Below the pieces are notes generated by a model. That model was not told the origin of the DNA. It did no database searches and was given only the letters and a program-made list of their open reading frames with translations. Positions 13,060 through 25,009 of a stretch of 64,000 nucleotides of DNA are shown here, one piece after another (position 1 is the first letter of the stretch; each line of letters opens with the position of its first letter). Source of the DNA: Cricetomys ansorgei (Eukaryota > Chordata > Mammalia > Rodentia > Nesomyidae); assembly GCA_026225945.1 (NCBI GenBank), contig JAMJFZ010000711.1:2023501-2087500 (forward strand), in the 5' to 3' direction. The translations under genes and the position numbers were made by a program.

Positions 13060-13265
13060 TCAGGAGTTGGCGAACTTTTCCGCAAAGGGTCAGATTGTAC
13101 GTACAGTGAACTTTGAAGCCCTTCTTCAGTCTGCCCCAGCTCTGACACTGTAATGTGAAAACAGCCATAAACAATGTACAGGTAAATAGATGTTGGTTGT
13201 GTTGCAAGAAAAGTATAGAAAAAAACAGGCAGCGGTTCAGATTGGTTGTTGTCTGTACACATCTA
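13060..13265 (+). mobile_element. Nonautonomous hAT-Charlie DNA transposon remnant
   Basis: The start GGAGTTGGCGAACTTTTCC and AAAGGGTCAGAT match the widespread mammalian hAT family whose ends read GGCAAACTTTTTCTGTAAAG. The internal AACAGCCATAAACAATGTA and CAGATTGG parts follow in the expected order. It is old and has no coding capacity. Confidence 0.7.
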
Positions 13266-13496
13266 GTCCACGGTGGCCTTGACAGTAATAGCTATTCCCT
13301 TCTTTTCTTGGTGGATATCCACATGACCATTTGCAGCCACTGATACTGAAATACAAGTCCGATGAGTAGGTTTGGTTTTGCTAATGAAATAAAGATTAAC
13401 ATGCTAACCCTATCTTTTTCCTTTAATTGAGATATATGTAAAGCTTATAGCTGATACAGTCAACTGGCCAAGATATTACATACAGAACAAAAAGAC

Positions 13497-13605
13497 CAAC
13501 CGCTGTGGCACCGCCTATAACCCCAGTAACTTGGGCGGTGGAAGCAGAAGCATCCCAAGTTCGAGGCCACTCTGAGATACTACTTTGCTTAAAGGTAATG
13601 ATACC
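13497..13605 (+). repeat. Degenerate B1/proto-B1
   Basis: GCCTATAACCCCAGTAACTT and AAGTTCGAGGCC are B1 landmarks; the 3' end is missing. Confidence 0.65.
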
Positions 13606-13769
13606 TATAAAGGTTATTTACTTTATAGTTCCCTGAGAAGGGGAACAAATGTCAACAGACTCTATGGGCCCACTAATTAATAATTTAGTCAGATTTTTCT
13701 ATCGTCATATTTTTCTGTTTGTAAGCCAGAGTATTACTAAGTAATTATAATAACTCACTGGATACTGTG

Positions 13770-13815
13770 AATGTTAATATACACGGCCCAAAGAAAATGC
13801 TCAGTAAATGCTGGT
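13770..13815 (+). repeat. Short L2/MIR tail fragment
   Basis: GCTCAGTAAATGCTGG resembles the end of L2/MIR elements. This is a weak call. Confidence 0.35.
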
Positions 13816-14446
13816 TTCCTCCACATTGCTTTTCAAAGAAAATTGATGTCGTTCTCTTTGTGATCCGTATGAACATTTTGAAGAATGTGCCCTCTCGTGT
13901 GAATTATTTTTCAGGATCATCTCCAGTTTCACTCTAATTTTACATTCCTAAGACCTCAGACTAGGAAAAATAAGGACCAGAAAGAACATATTATTTAGCA
14001 GGAGCCTAATTATGAAAAGCTATCCATATGACAGCCAAACACACTGGACCTGATCTCTTCTTGGTAACTATGTATCAAAGTCTCCCTCTGCTGACCCAGC
14101 CTGCACTGCATATCAAAAGAGTACTCATCCAAGCCTGCAGCTGCCTTCACAGGTTTAGACAGGAAGTGTGCAGGCTGTCCTGCACAACTTCTGGCTCGCA
14201 CGAGACTTTCCGTACATATTCCATGCTTTTTCTCTCCCCTCTCTACCTTGTACTCTTAGCCCAGGATTGTTACAGAATCGGGCTGAGTATTGAATGGAGC
14301 CCCATGAATAAGATCCCTTTCGCCTGAAAATAGAAGAGAAGCTAGAGAATGGTTTGTTCAAAGATTGGGAATAACAGAGAACGAGAGTTTAGAAATGTCC
14401 AGGGTCAATTCAACCAGTTTTGGAGAAACATATATCCAGTCCAGAT

Positions 14447-14455
14447 CTGTCTATC

Positions 14456-14508
<53 letters not shown>

Positions 14509-14524
14509 ATCTATCTATCTATCT
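14447..14524. repeat. (TATC)n microsatellite
   Basis: About 17 tetranucleotide units with one TCA interruption near 14508. Confidence 0.97.
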
Positions 14525-15429
14525 GATAGGGGGATATATACATATCCCTCATTCTTCTTCCACCTCCCTCCCTTTCTTTGAAAGTAAAAGAAAAGCCCAC
14601 TCACACATAAATCCAGAGGCTTATGTCACAGCAAGTACAATGTGGGGATGTAGAAGGGCTAGAAGCTCCTTGGAGGCTTTGTAGAAGCATGATTCACTGG
14701 ATAGATGAATGGCCCCTTGGAAACAGTCACTGATAATCTGAACAATGGGCAGCAGTGAGTGAGCCGGCTGTCTCCTGTCTTGACCTGTCTCAGAATTTTC
14801 AAATTCTCCTATAGCTACTCATATCTATTATAATCCAAATGTAGTCACAGACACTCTATAAAAGAAATGCCCATAGATGTGTTCCCATAAAGCGTACTTA
14901 TAAATCAGGCAATGGTCCAGGTCCAGCCTTGGGTAAGTTTGTCTATACTTGCTGGGTTGTGTTCACATCTGAGAGTGCAGCATCACTTTGCTACCAGCCT
15001 GATGATGGAGAGAGATTGGTCAGAGTAGAAAAGCCTGGTTCTTGGATAGGAGCTTCTAAATGTGCTGAACCCACACACTCTCACTTGGCACTTCTTATCC
15101 AGTGACACATGAGGTTTTCTTTTCACGTGGTACAGGGGAGCCTTTCTCTTGCTTGCAGTCCAAAGCATCCTACCTGCCGTGCTTTCCTAAGAGGCAGCAC
15201 TTTACCTTGGTCTATTCCCAGCATCACTAGTACACTAAAAGCTTGTAGCTGTGAAATGAAGAGGTGGGCTAAGAGGTGATTCAGGGTGGCGGCAGGGGCG
15301 GGGTGGGGTGCCTCCTTAGTGCAGACTTCCCAAAGCAAGGATTCATTTCATTTTAATAAACTTTACAATGCTTGGTTGGGATTGCTATACTGTTAAGCAT
15401 TCTGAGTTACCAAAAATGTGTCACTATAG

Positions 15430-15640
15430 TATTTAAAGAGTTTAAATTATATTCCCAGCAATGGGAACGCAGAGACAGGCAAAACTGCAGAGCTGGCAGG
15501 GAAATTCCAGATCAATGAAAGACTCAGAAGTCAAAGTTGAAGACTCCTGAGGAAGAACACCTGAGGTTAACCTCTGACCTCTACACACGTGCACAGAGTA
15601 CTGCAAGCACACATATATGTGACCACACACATAAGTTTGA
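15430..15640 (+). repeat. B4 3' portion
   Basis: B4 landmarks are ACACCTGAGGTTAACCTCTG and a CA-rich tail. The 5' head is missing. Confidence 0.7.
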
Positions 15641-17074
15641 AGATGGCTACCCTCCTCCTCTAGTGTAGTGAACTAACTCTGTGGAACCACTCATTTGTAG
15701 TGTCTAGATACAGACCTTTTTATGGCAGGACTTATGTAGACCTCGCAGAACTGGGTATTTATATATATAACAAATATAGTACTAGCTTAATTTTCAAAGA
15801 GGTACATTCATGGGTATATTATAAAATAAGAATGAATTTAAACAGTTTCTGAGTTAAGCTATTTACAGGGGGAAAAAAGCGCCTATTCAAACTGTCTAGG
15901 AAATGTCTGGATAAATGCAGTTAATGTGTGAACTATTGATTCTTTTTTTCCTCTAGAAAGAATATTTTCCCTATACTGAGACCAGTACAGTATGAAGTTG
16001 TGCTACAGGCACAAGCTGTAGGCAACACACCACAACATGCACAGGTTTACAGTTCTTTTCTGAACTGAAATATTTATTATATATGGATATCAGAGGTTGG
16101 CCCGAATTGTTGGGGCATTTTCAGACACAGTGAAACAAAATTCATAGGAGTAGTAGGGACACAGAAGAAACTAGATTATTATGAAGAGTGGGGAGAAGAA
16201 TAGGAGGCTAGTTTAGACTTGTCTTAATAACAGCCCCCATGCAATGAAATGGGGTAATCTGATACTACTTGATTGAGTGGTATAATCTCTTTTTTGCACC
16301 AGTTAATAGTTCCAAATTGCCATTTACATGAATTATGTTACAAGAAATGTGTAACTGTATCAGAGAGACTGCTTAAACAAAGGGGACAGAATTCTATCAG
16401 CGGCCTTAAAGATGGTATTTTCCCCTTTCAATTGAGGTTCTAAAAGTCTCGAGGAACCCTTTTAAGACAGATTTATTTACTTGCTGTATAAATAATATGT
16501 ATTCACCATAGAAATAAAAAGAAGGAACTAAAAACTATCCTTAAGCCCCCAATCATGCGACAGTCGGTGAAACGATTCTGAGGGAGTTCCACTCAGTTTT
16601 GTTCTCTCCTCCCAACCCTTCAAAAACCTGTCTTAAGATGTGTGGTTGGTAGACTGGGCATCGCAGACATTTCCCAGAGACCTGCGGATATTTCAGTGTG
16701 TCATACATAGTATCTTTTCTTTATCTCTAGCATATTATAGGTGTCTCCGTTTCAATGTAGAAGATGAACTTGTGGCATACAAAAATGTCTTCTAGACCGA
16801 AGTTATATCAATTCCATTATTCTGTATTTTCAAATGAAACCATTATTTTCATATCACCTATCCTCTTCTTTATAGAACCAAAGCTATCCGTACTCTGTTT
16901 CACAGAAAAAAATACATTGCAATTTGACCAGGAACCACTCTCTTCAGAGAGAATCCTGTAATAGCAGTTCTTGGTGTGTGGGTCTTAGACCCTTACCAGA
17001 AATGTTACTTAGGAAGTTATTAGAAATTCAAATTATTGAGCTCCTACTGGATCAGAAATAGGAGATTAGAGCAG

Positions 17075-17134
17075 GTGTGTGTGTGTGTGTGTACACGCGT
17101 GTGCCTCTGTGTGTGTGTGTGTGTGTGTGTGTGT
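17075..17134. repeat. (GT)n microsatellite
   Basis: Two GT runs are separated by TACACGCGTGTGCCTCT. Confidence 0.95.
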
Positions 17135-17321
17135 TTAAATTTACAAGTTCCCAGGAAATTATGATGCACACTAAGATTTGAAAAGTACTGTCTTAAGGGA
17201 CTTACAATCTGTAGATCATCTCTTGGAAAACAGTTTTCGAATTTGCCTTTCTGACCAACCTATATTTTCTATAAATTTACAGACACAAATTTGTGCTTCC
17301 TCTCTTTGCTCAAGAATAAAC

Positions 17322-17500
17322 TATGGCTAGGAGGTAGTGATGCGTGCCTATAATCCCAGCCATTGGGGATTGGGGGGTGCAGAGGCAGACGGATCTCTGA
17401 GTTCAAGGCCAGACTGCTCTACAGAGTAAGTTCCAGGCCAGCCCCAGATACACAGAGAAAGCCTGTCTCAAAAACAAACAAACAAACAAACAAAAATAGT
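17322..17500 (+). repeat. B1 SINE
   Basis: A full-length B1 with a (CAAA)n-type tail at 17472-17497. Extra G-rich bases lie near 17366. Confidence 0.9.
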
Positions 17501-18789
17501 AAACTATGGATATAGTAGTCTTCCAAGATAAGGATTAAACAGAAGCATTAGTAAAAATGTTCTATAAATTACTGAGTGGTGAAGTGGTATTCAGACATTA
17601 GTCATCGTTATGGTGACCCTGAGTTTAGGTTGGAAGATTTATATTACAAAACCCCGGGGAAAGCCAAGTGGAATGTGGACACAGATGGTTCTTAACTTTC
17701 ACGTATTTAACTTCTGTACAACCCAATTTTCACACATTACACAAACCACCCTAAAATGCCTTTCCCACACCAAATCTGGAATTCCATACACTTGCAGCTT
17801 AATGAGCAATTTGAGGCATCCTGTGGCTGTACCGCCAGCCAGCCACAGCTTGGCTCCAGTAAGGTCACTTATTTTCCTGTCTAAAGTTCTTGTGTTTTAT
17901 TGCATCTTACTACTATTGTTTGCAAAGCAAACAGGAGAAGAAAACTGTGTTTAGTGTCTTTAGCTTCTGTTATATTTCTTTGGCAGTCTTGGGCTGTGAT
18001 TGGTCAGTCCTATTTTTGTTTTACAAGTGTGATGACCTTACATACTTCCTCCTTTGCAAATCAGTATTTCTTCCAGGCTCTTTTCTGTTTCCTCTGCTCA
18101 GTGCGTTCTTGCTCCTTCTCAATCTTATGTCTGGTGAACCTATCTGTCTATTTTAGAAACTTAGGTATCTGTCATGGGCTCCCTCTGCAGCTGTTCAGAC
18201 TTTTTTTTTTTTTTCCCCTAAAGGTCTCTGGCCTAAAAGAGTTTCTGTGATGTTCATAGAAGTGCATGGGGGACTTGACCAAGGGCATGGATACAGGACA
18301 ACAGGCAGCTGGAGTTACCTTGCCCTTCCTCTTTCCTGTCTTCCCTCATTGCAGAATAAAGATGGCTTTATTTTAGTATGATAGGGATTCAGTGAACTTT
18401 AGTTCTAAACAAAGACGGTGTAAATTGTTTGCCCTTTCTGAGTCCAGTTTAGAAGTTTTATATTCATTTGCCTCAGCCCTGGATATCACTATCCCTTCTA
18501 CATCAGATGGTCACATAGCTGGAGAACTACTCTGCTGTGGTTTCCACACAAGACCTGGGGCTGCTGTAGCTGGAAGGTACTTCATGGTAATGGTGATGAG
18601 GTCAGTCACTTGACTGACTAGCAGGATGGAGACTTAAAGTCACAGTGCATGATTCAGGTCCCCTTTTGCCCTGTAATTGTATTCTCAGGACTTGTACATG
18701 TGTTGGTCACTTGGTATCGGAGTAAGCTGGATTCATAATAGTGTTTCAAATTGGCCAAGTACAGGAAGAAATTATTACAGATAAGTAAT

Positions 18790-18838
18790 TTGTGTGTGTG
18801 CGCGTGTGTGCGTCTGCGCGTGCACTCACACACACATA
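18790..18838. repeat. GT/GC-GC/CA alternating, self-complementary tract
   Basis: TGTGTGTGCGCGTGTGTGCG is followed by GCGCGTGCACTCACACACAC. The two halves are partly reverse complements and form alternating purine-pyrimidine DNA, which can adopt Z-DNA or a hairpin. Confidence 0.85.
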
Positions 18839-18916
18839 AGTGGATAGCTAGTCTGTGTAAGAAGATGAAGAGACAAGATGGCTTCAAGGATCTCCACTGC
18901 TGCTGCTCTTTTCTGC

Positions 18917-18959
<43 letters not shown>

Positions 18960-18962
18960 TTT
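18917..18962. repeat. (TTTA)n tract, reversed tail of the adjacent SINE
   Basis: Eleven TTTA units directly abut the reversed B4 body at 18963. Confidence 0.95.
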
Positions 18963-19190
18963 CCTGAGATAGGGTCTCTCCCTGAACCTAGAGCTTCCCA
19001 TTTCAGCTGGATTGGTTGGCAAGCCTGTTTCCACACCTAAATTCATCGCACACCAAACACTTACCCTGCCCTCACTCTGGGTTACAGACATGCATGACTA
19101 GACCCAGATTTTTAAGTGGGTACTGGGAATTCAAATGCAGGTCCATGTGTTTGCACAGCAAGCACTTTATCCACCCGGCTATCTCCATAA
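18963..19190 (-). repeat. B4-family SINE
   Basis: Antisense B4: GAGATAGGGTCTCTCCCTGA, ACCTAGAGCTTCCCATTTC, and a reversed tRNA-like head with GCAAGCACTTTATCCACC. Its A-rich tail is the preceding (TAAA)n on the minus strand. Confidence 0.8.
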
Positions 19191-20079
19191 ACTCTAATTT
19201 GGGTGATGCTGGTGGTTGTTGTTCTTGTTTTTACATTTTAAATAATCAAACACATGATACAGCACTTGGGTTTCTATTTTCAACCTAAGATTAAAATATT
19301 TATAATGTGTACTGTGGAATTTATAATTTGTTTAGTTCTTGGGGATAAAATTCCCCATGTAATAGGTAATGTTATTGTTTTACTTTTATACATTATACTT
19401 TTCATATAAATTTTTAGGATCTCATTAAACATAAAAATAGAACTGCCCCCCAAAAGATATAATGTGCAGAAAAATATTAAGAAGGAACCATTAGACCCTT
19501 GGGCTAGAAAAACAAATACTTGGGTATTTTATTAGTTTTCTAGCAAACTTATAGCAATTTTGACACCCTGCCACGGTATTTACCAATGAATACCCTTGTG
19601 TAGCTAGTTTTCTCTCAGCAGTGACCAACATTAAGAGATTCTTCTACATCCTGCCTGTGCTTGGACTTCCAGTTCTCTGTCCTGTAATTTGTTGACTGTG
19701 GGCTCCTGCCCACGATTTTGGTACAAACTCCTGTGGTGAGCTGGTAGAGCAACACCATCCTGACTTTGAGGCTTCTGGCAAGACATCATTCTGGTGATGC
19801 TATAGTTGCTCCTGAGTTAAGTTCTGAGGAATCTTGGCCAAGGCTTGTTTTGCCTATGCATTCAATGCTGTTATAAAGAACCCATTCCCTGTCTCCACCG
19901 CACAAAATGAAATGACCTCCCCAGATGTTGGGAAAGATCTAAGTCCATGTAAATGCAGGTTGTTATGTGTGGACTAGATCCACTTCTATTTTGCTCAGCT
20001 CTTCTCTAAATGCAAGAGGACGCATTCTGTCTGCAGCTAGTTTTTCATATCTGGTCAAGACATTAATTATAATAACAAG

Positions 20080-20150
20080 CAGCAGTATTTATCATACCAT
20101 GAACTAGGTTAAGTTCTAAACTAGCACTTAACATGTATTTCTTGCTTAGT
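20080..20150 (+). repeat. MIR fragment (weak)
   Basis: AGGTTAAGTTCTAAACTAGC and ACTTAACATGTATTTC resemble the 3' core of MIR; heavily diverged. Confidence 0.4.
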
Positions 20151-20165
20151 AAGTGTCATAATCCC

Positions 20166-20297
20166 AATCTCAGTACTCAGAAGCTCAGTACTTAGTATTA
20201 AGGAGGCTAAGGCAGGAGGATAGTACAGCCAGCCTGAACTATATAATAAGTTCCAGGCTGGTGTGGCCTACACAGAGATATGTCTCAAAAAAATCAT
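20166..20297 (+). repeat. B1-like SINE, diverged
   Basis: GGAGGCTAAGGCAGGAGGAT, CCAGCCTGAACTATATAATA and a CTCAAAAAAA tail mark a B1-type element with a disturbed 5' end. Confidence 0.7.
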
Positions 20298-20434
20298 AGT
20301 CATAACCTGTATAATCTTCAAAATATCAAGCATAAATTAAGTGTTTGGCACACATTACTGTAGAGGAACAATTGGAAGATGTTTTTGTTATTTTGGTTTC
20401 TTTAAAAATGCAAAATGGCATTTGAATTAGGTTT

Positions 20435-20701
20435 GTGTTCCCAATTGTTTACCAATTGGGTTTGGAATGCTTAATGCAGGTGACTATAATTTGGTTGGGT
20501 CCAGTCATTCTGGCACCTGTAGCTTCTTTTTGGGACTGGGTGCCACATGGGTTTATGGGAACTTTTGGCTTAGGTTATAAAAAGTCTGAAGCCCCTAGAG
20601 TTGGTATGGGCATTGGTTGGTGGTTTGTTGGTTGGGTTGCTATTGTTAGTGTGATAATTCCTAAAAGAACAAAGGTTGGAGAGAGAGTTTATAGACTGTG
20701 A
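20435..20701 (+). other. Unexplained open frame in G/T-skewed DNA
   Basis: An 88-codon open frame is rich in Trp, Gly and Val (for example GIGWWFVGWVAIVSV). Its richness in W, G and V follows from a local excess of G and T on this strand. It starts at a non-ATG codon, and I recognise no family. There are no flanking splice sites or promoter signals I would trust. It could be an eroded repeat or a pseudogene fragment; I do not claim a gene. Confidence 0.25.
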
Positions 20702-21118
20702 GCTGAGATGCTAGTCTGACTCATTAGTCTTCTTCAAGCTTAGGACAGCCTAAAAAGAGGCTGTGAGGATTTCTACCTTTCTCTCATTCTATATCAAGGC
20801 CACTTGCAAAAGCAGTGAAGACTTCTTTCTATCCTTCTTTCTCTTTCCGTAAATAGAGGGTAAAAGATTGTAGCATATTGCTACACATTACTCAATCCCA
20901 ATCAATCAATCCTTTGATAAAATATTTAGAAACCGTAAAATTGAGGAATTGGCAAGAGACATGTTCCAGAATATACAGGGTTTAAACTCAGCTCCCCAAA
21001 ACCTATCTCATTAAAAAAAAAAAATCAATTTTTCTATTCTTTTTCCTGTTGCCTTTCACTGTAAATACTTAACCTTTATCTATGTTTTTGTTTTTTATTT
21101 AATTTTTTTATGCATCTG

Positions 21119-21120
<2 letters not shown>

Positions 21121-21180
<60 letters not shown>
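21121..21180. repeat. (TC)n microsatellite
   Basis: Sixty bases of nearly pure TC directly abut a reversed B3 SINE. Confidence 0.97.
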
Positions 21181-21181
<1 letters not shown>

Positions 21182-21355
21182 GTGTGCATGCCTTATATAT
21201 TCGGGTATCTGAGAAGGCCAGAAGAGGGGGTTAGATCCCTTGGATTTGGAGTTACAGGCACTTGTGAGCTGCCCAAAATGGGTGCTGGGAACCCAGCTAG
21301 GGTTCTCTGGCACTGGAGCAAGTGCTCTTAATGGCTGATCCATCTTTCCAACCAG
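21182..21355 (-). repeat. B3-type SINE
   Basis: Antisense B3: GGCCAGAAGAGGGGGTTAGA, GGTGCTGGGAACCCAGC and a reversed head with AGTGCTCTTAATGGCTGA. Confidence 0.85.
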
Positions 21356-21369
21356 GGTTTCAACCATGT

Positions 21370-21530
21370 TGCACATATCCATAGTTTATTTCTTTTTATC
21401 ATGGAGCAGTTTGTCATGGGTGAATTATAGTTTGTTTTGCCATCCACCCATCAATGGACATCTGAGTTATTTCCATTTTGCTGTTGTTGTTTGTTTGAGT
21501 AGATGCTGCCAATTTTCTACAGTGAATGTG
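21370..21530 (-). mobile_element. Ancient L1M fragment (tentative)
   Basis: TGCCATCCACCCATCAATGG and ACATCTGAGTTATTTCC resemble antisense old L1 3' regions. Confidence 0.5.
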
Positions 21531-22531
21531 AAAAAAAGAGGTTATTCTGTTATCTTTCCAAGAACCCAGAGACCTTCTGTGACTTCAGCATTCAGCTAGC
21601 ACACATCTTCTAAACAGTCTTCAACAGTTTTACTTTCTAAATCTTATTTCCAAATGGAAAATGATCCTTCACTGTGAGTTCCAAAGTAATAATCACAGTC
21701 CGAAGAGAGGGGAGGATATCATCCACGATACACAGAACACTGGGCCAATTGCTTACACTCCCTGTATCTATCAAGTTGCCTTTGATGACAAACCCAGACA
21801 TGTTTCTCCGGATGCCACTGAACTGTCTGCTCATCTTTACAGGGCCCTCTGCTACTTTTAACCTTCTTCTCCAAGTTTAATTCCCTGCACAAATGTGTCT
21901 CCTTGCCAGAGAGACAGGTTGTCTCAAGTGATCAGATAAATATGCTAATAATTTTTCTTGACAAATCAATCCCATGTCACCTCAGGTCTCTACAAACTTA
22001 TTTCCAGTTACTGGACAGAACTATCACTTACAACCAGCTCTTAAAATCCAGATGCAGGCTGAGCCTAGACTCTAATTTCAAATCTCTGCTGGCTCACACT
22101 CGGGAGCTCTTCTGTCTTCCATCTCCAGCTGGCCCACTATCATGCCCTTTCCTCTGGAATAAAGACTTCCTCACATTCATCTCCACATTCCTCATACTTA
22201 TACTGGTGGAATTTATAGCTTGCTAATGCAGCCTTGCCCCACAGAGCAAGCCAAAGGGAACTGGGCTGGGGTTCTGCCTGTGGAGCAAGGGCTAGGCAAA
22301 GCTCCAGCTCTACCCTGGCCCCTGCCTGCCGTTTTCCTTTTTGACTTCTAGACCCACCTTAAAGGCCTGCATTCTAGGGGTCTCTTTTTAACCCTCTCAG
22401 CAGACAAATCTTGGTAACTGTCTGTTTAACTGTCTGGTAACTATCTAGTTAAGGTTCATTACAAAAAAAAAGGCCTGAAGAAAATTCATGGAATCAGATT
22501 ATTTCCTTTGCTTTAAGCTGCTCTCCAAAAG

Positions 22532-22665
22532 GCCAGGCCTGACATGGTGACCCACACCTATGCCCTTGGCTATTTGGGAGGCTAAGGCCAGAAAAATCAG
22601 GAGTTGGGTCTAATCTGGGCAACATATGTAACTTATTGAGACCCTGTAAAAAACAAAACCCAAAA
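22532..22665 (+). repeat. Old B1/7SL-derived monomer
   Basis: GACATGGTGACCCACACC, TTGGGAGGCTAAGGC and GAGACCCTGTAAAAAAC give the B1/proto-B1 order; strongly diverged. Confidence 0.65.
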
Positions 22666-22694
22666 GTAAATGTTTAAAGTTGAAATTTTAAATT

Positions 22695-22985
22695 TACTGT
22701 GATAGTTTAGTCAGTAAAGAGCTTGCCATGCAAGCATGACGGCTCATGACGGATCCCTAGCATCCATTTAAACAGCAGGGCATGTTGTCAGATACTTGTA
22801 ACTCAGTGTTAAGGAGGAGGCAAACACAGGGAACCCTGGACCTCACTGGCCAGCCAGCCTAGCCAACTGAGAGACTTTGTCTCAAAGATCAAGGTAGGTG
22901 GCTCCTAAGAACCAATCCTGTCACTTGACCTGCAGCTTCTACATCCATGAGCATGCATGTGCACCTGTTCTCTCTCATACATACA
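22695..22985 (+). repeat. B4 composite SINE
   Basis: ID-like head (TTGCCATGCAAGCATGA), a B1-like half with GGCCAGCCAGCCTAGCC, and a CA-containing end. Confidence 0.75.
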
Positions 22986-23134
22986 AAAGCTGAGCGAGCA
23001 GAAGTCCTGTGAGAGTAGCTTTTGGAAGACATTAACTCTATCGGACACTAGTGTTGCATCAAATAAATCAGCATCTCTTTAGTAACCTGTACATTGGGTA
23101 ACCTTCTACTCACTTTCACTAAGATGTAGTATGG

Positions 23135-23345
23135 AGGCTAAGGGGACAGTCCAGTGGTTAAGAGCGTTACCGTTACCGCTCTTAAAGAGTCCGGTTCCAG
23201 CTGCCACCTAGGGTGACTCACAACTGGCAGCTCCAGGAGATCTGACGTCCTCTTCTGCCCCCTGTTGGCTATTGCTTCACTCGTATGCACATTGCCACAC
23301 ATGGGCAAACACACATAATTTAAAACATTGCATAAATAAAAATTA
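23135..23345 (+). repeat. B3-type SINE
   Basis: Head GGTTAAGAGCGTTACC, centre TCACAACTGGCAGCTCCAG, and a tail ending AAATAAAAATT. A 9-base perfect hairpin at 23158-23185 is the anticodon-arm region of its tRNA-like head. Confidence 0.8.
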
Positions 23346-23464
23346 CTTTGAAAGTAGTGAGAATTCCAGATAGAACCTAAGGAACTTAAGGACTTAACCA
23401 AGAACTTAACCCAACCTCATCAAGTCAGCATCAGTGTTTTATCGAAAGCAGATGCATGGTCTCA

Positions 23465-23580
23465 TTGATTCATACATTCAACACATATTTGTTGTGCCCC
23501 TACTTTGGCCTGGGTGTTAGTCATGTGCTGGTGCAAAGTAATGAAACCCTCTCCATTCAAAAAAAGTCCAAGAACGTACA
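23465..23580 (-). repeat. L2 3' end
   Basis: TTCATACATTCAACACATAT and the following TTGTTGTGCCCCTACTTTGG match the reversed L2 tail. Confidence 0.65.
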
Positions 23581-23739
23581 AAGAGGCACAACCCTGAAGT
23601 TTCATTTCTATTCCTGGTATCTTGACCTGTTCTGAGCAAGTACTAGTGATAAAGGCACAGCCCTTTCCTCCCATTTACAAGCCTCCCCATTATGGTATAA
23701 GCAGAAGCATATTTCCCTCCCAGTCTTCACTGTTTTTTA

Positions 23740-23865
23740 ACCTCTGTTCATCTCTTTAATTGGTGACATTTTATATCTGCTCTACAGAACTGCTGAGATA
23801 ATTAAAAACAATGTAGGTTAAGTGTCTAACATAAACCATGACAGCTACTTTAGTAAGAAATGGAA
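23740..23865 (-). repeat. MIR SINE fragment
   Basis: Reversed MIR 3' half: GCTGAGATAATTAAAAACAA, then AAGTGTCTAACATAAACCAT. Confidence 0.6.
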
Positions 23866-24514
23866 CAAGACACATAAGTTGTTCAATATGAAGTATTAAT
23901 TTGGCAGCTCTTTGTCTTCGACCCAAAACTCAAAGAGCTCACGTTCAAGGCAAGGATTGTTAATGGACATAGCGATTAATTACTTTCCCTGACTTCTTTC
24001 TCATTCTCTGTCACAAAAGCCTTCCTGTTCTATCCTCAGAGTTCAAGATGTCTCTCTCTATTCAGGTTAGCCACATTCTACCTGCTGAAGTTCCTGCATA
24101 GCCAGGAGTCAGGCAGTTGGTTCGCACAAGTCAGCCAGCTGCTGTGAAATGATACTGCTGAAGGAGAATCCTTGATGGGTCTTGCAAGAGAACTCCAAGC
24201 TGCAGCCTGGATTAACCCAGGCTGTTTATCAGCAGCCTCAGCTGCTCATCCACTCTCTTCTGGGCAGCTGGGCAAAAACTCCAAGACTGCCACTCCCAAA
24301 GGGAGTGCCAAAGGGAACACTGGGGATTCCTGATCAGGACATGCCCTTTTTCCCAGAAGAGAGATTAAGTGTGCCTTGACAAAGCTTACTGTTCTAGCAT
24401 TCTTCCTTAGAGACTGAGGTAGACGTGAAATTGGACCTGAAAAGTCCATTCTACATCCTGAAAAAGGCAAACATGCTATCTAAGAAAGAAATCAACTGGC
24501 ACCAGATATGTCTT

Positions 24515-24640
24515 CTGTGTTCTTGGTCAAATTATGGTGATAATGCCAATGTTAGAAGGTCGCTGTATGTAGTAGATCACACGGGAGAGCATGCACTAAA
24601 TTTCCTGGCACATGATAAGTACAAAGTACATGCCAACCTT
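24515..24640 (-). repeat. MIR fragment (weak)
   Basis: CCTGGCACATGATAAGTAC matches the reversed MIR end; upstream support is thin. Confidence 0.4.
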
Positions 24641-25009
24641 CTCTGTTTCTTAATAATTGTGGACAATGTGAAGAAAACAAGTTGTATCTCAGTATTAGAA
24701 CTAAATCACAGATAACAAAAACCTAACTTAGCCAGCAATGGGTGAGGGAATGGTGTTGGCACCTAGAACTAATAGACAGAGCTAATCTAGAGGCAAAGTC
24801 TGCAGGACCAGGTTTCTCCTGCTCTATTAGATCGCTATTCTTGGCTCTGATTCTTCTTCTTGGTGGTCTCATTCTCATCTGCCTCAGGCCACATCCCTCC
24901 TGCAATCACAGTAAACAGGAAGAGGCATAAACTCTCTCCCAACAGGCCTTTGCCTTCTGTGTGTCACATGTAAATCCCTCAGACCAGGAGTTAGAAACAT
25001 GGACTCACA

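Larger units (their letters stand above)
9561..20000. other. Upstream intergenic block B
   Basis: There is no supported gene. Nothing recognised in 9925-11510, 11535-12060, 12170-13055, 13820-14440, 14525-15425, 15645-17070, 17505-18785 and 19195-20000. A 183-codon frame at 12344-12895 resembles no family I know. Confidence 0.7.

Noticed and set aside
14447..14524. Regular repeat array resembling a CRISPR
   Set aside because: It is a plain tetranucleotide microsatellite without spacers, and the DNA is mammalian.
23158..23185. Perfect 9-base hairpin with a 10-base loop
   Set aside because: It matches the anticodon-arm region of the tRNA-like head of the B3 SINE in which it lies.
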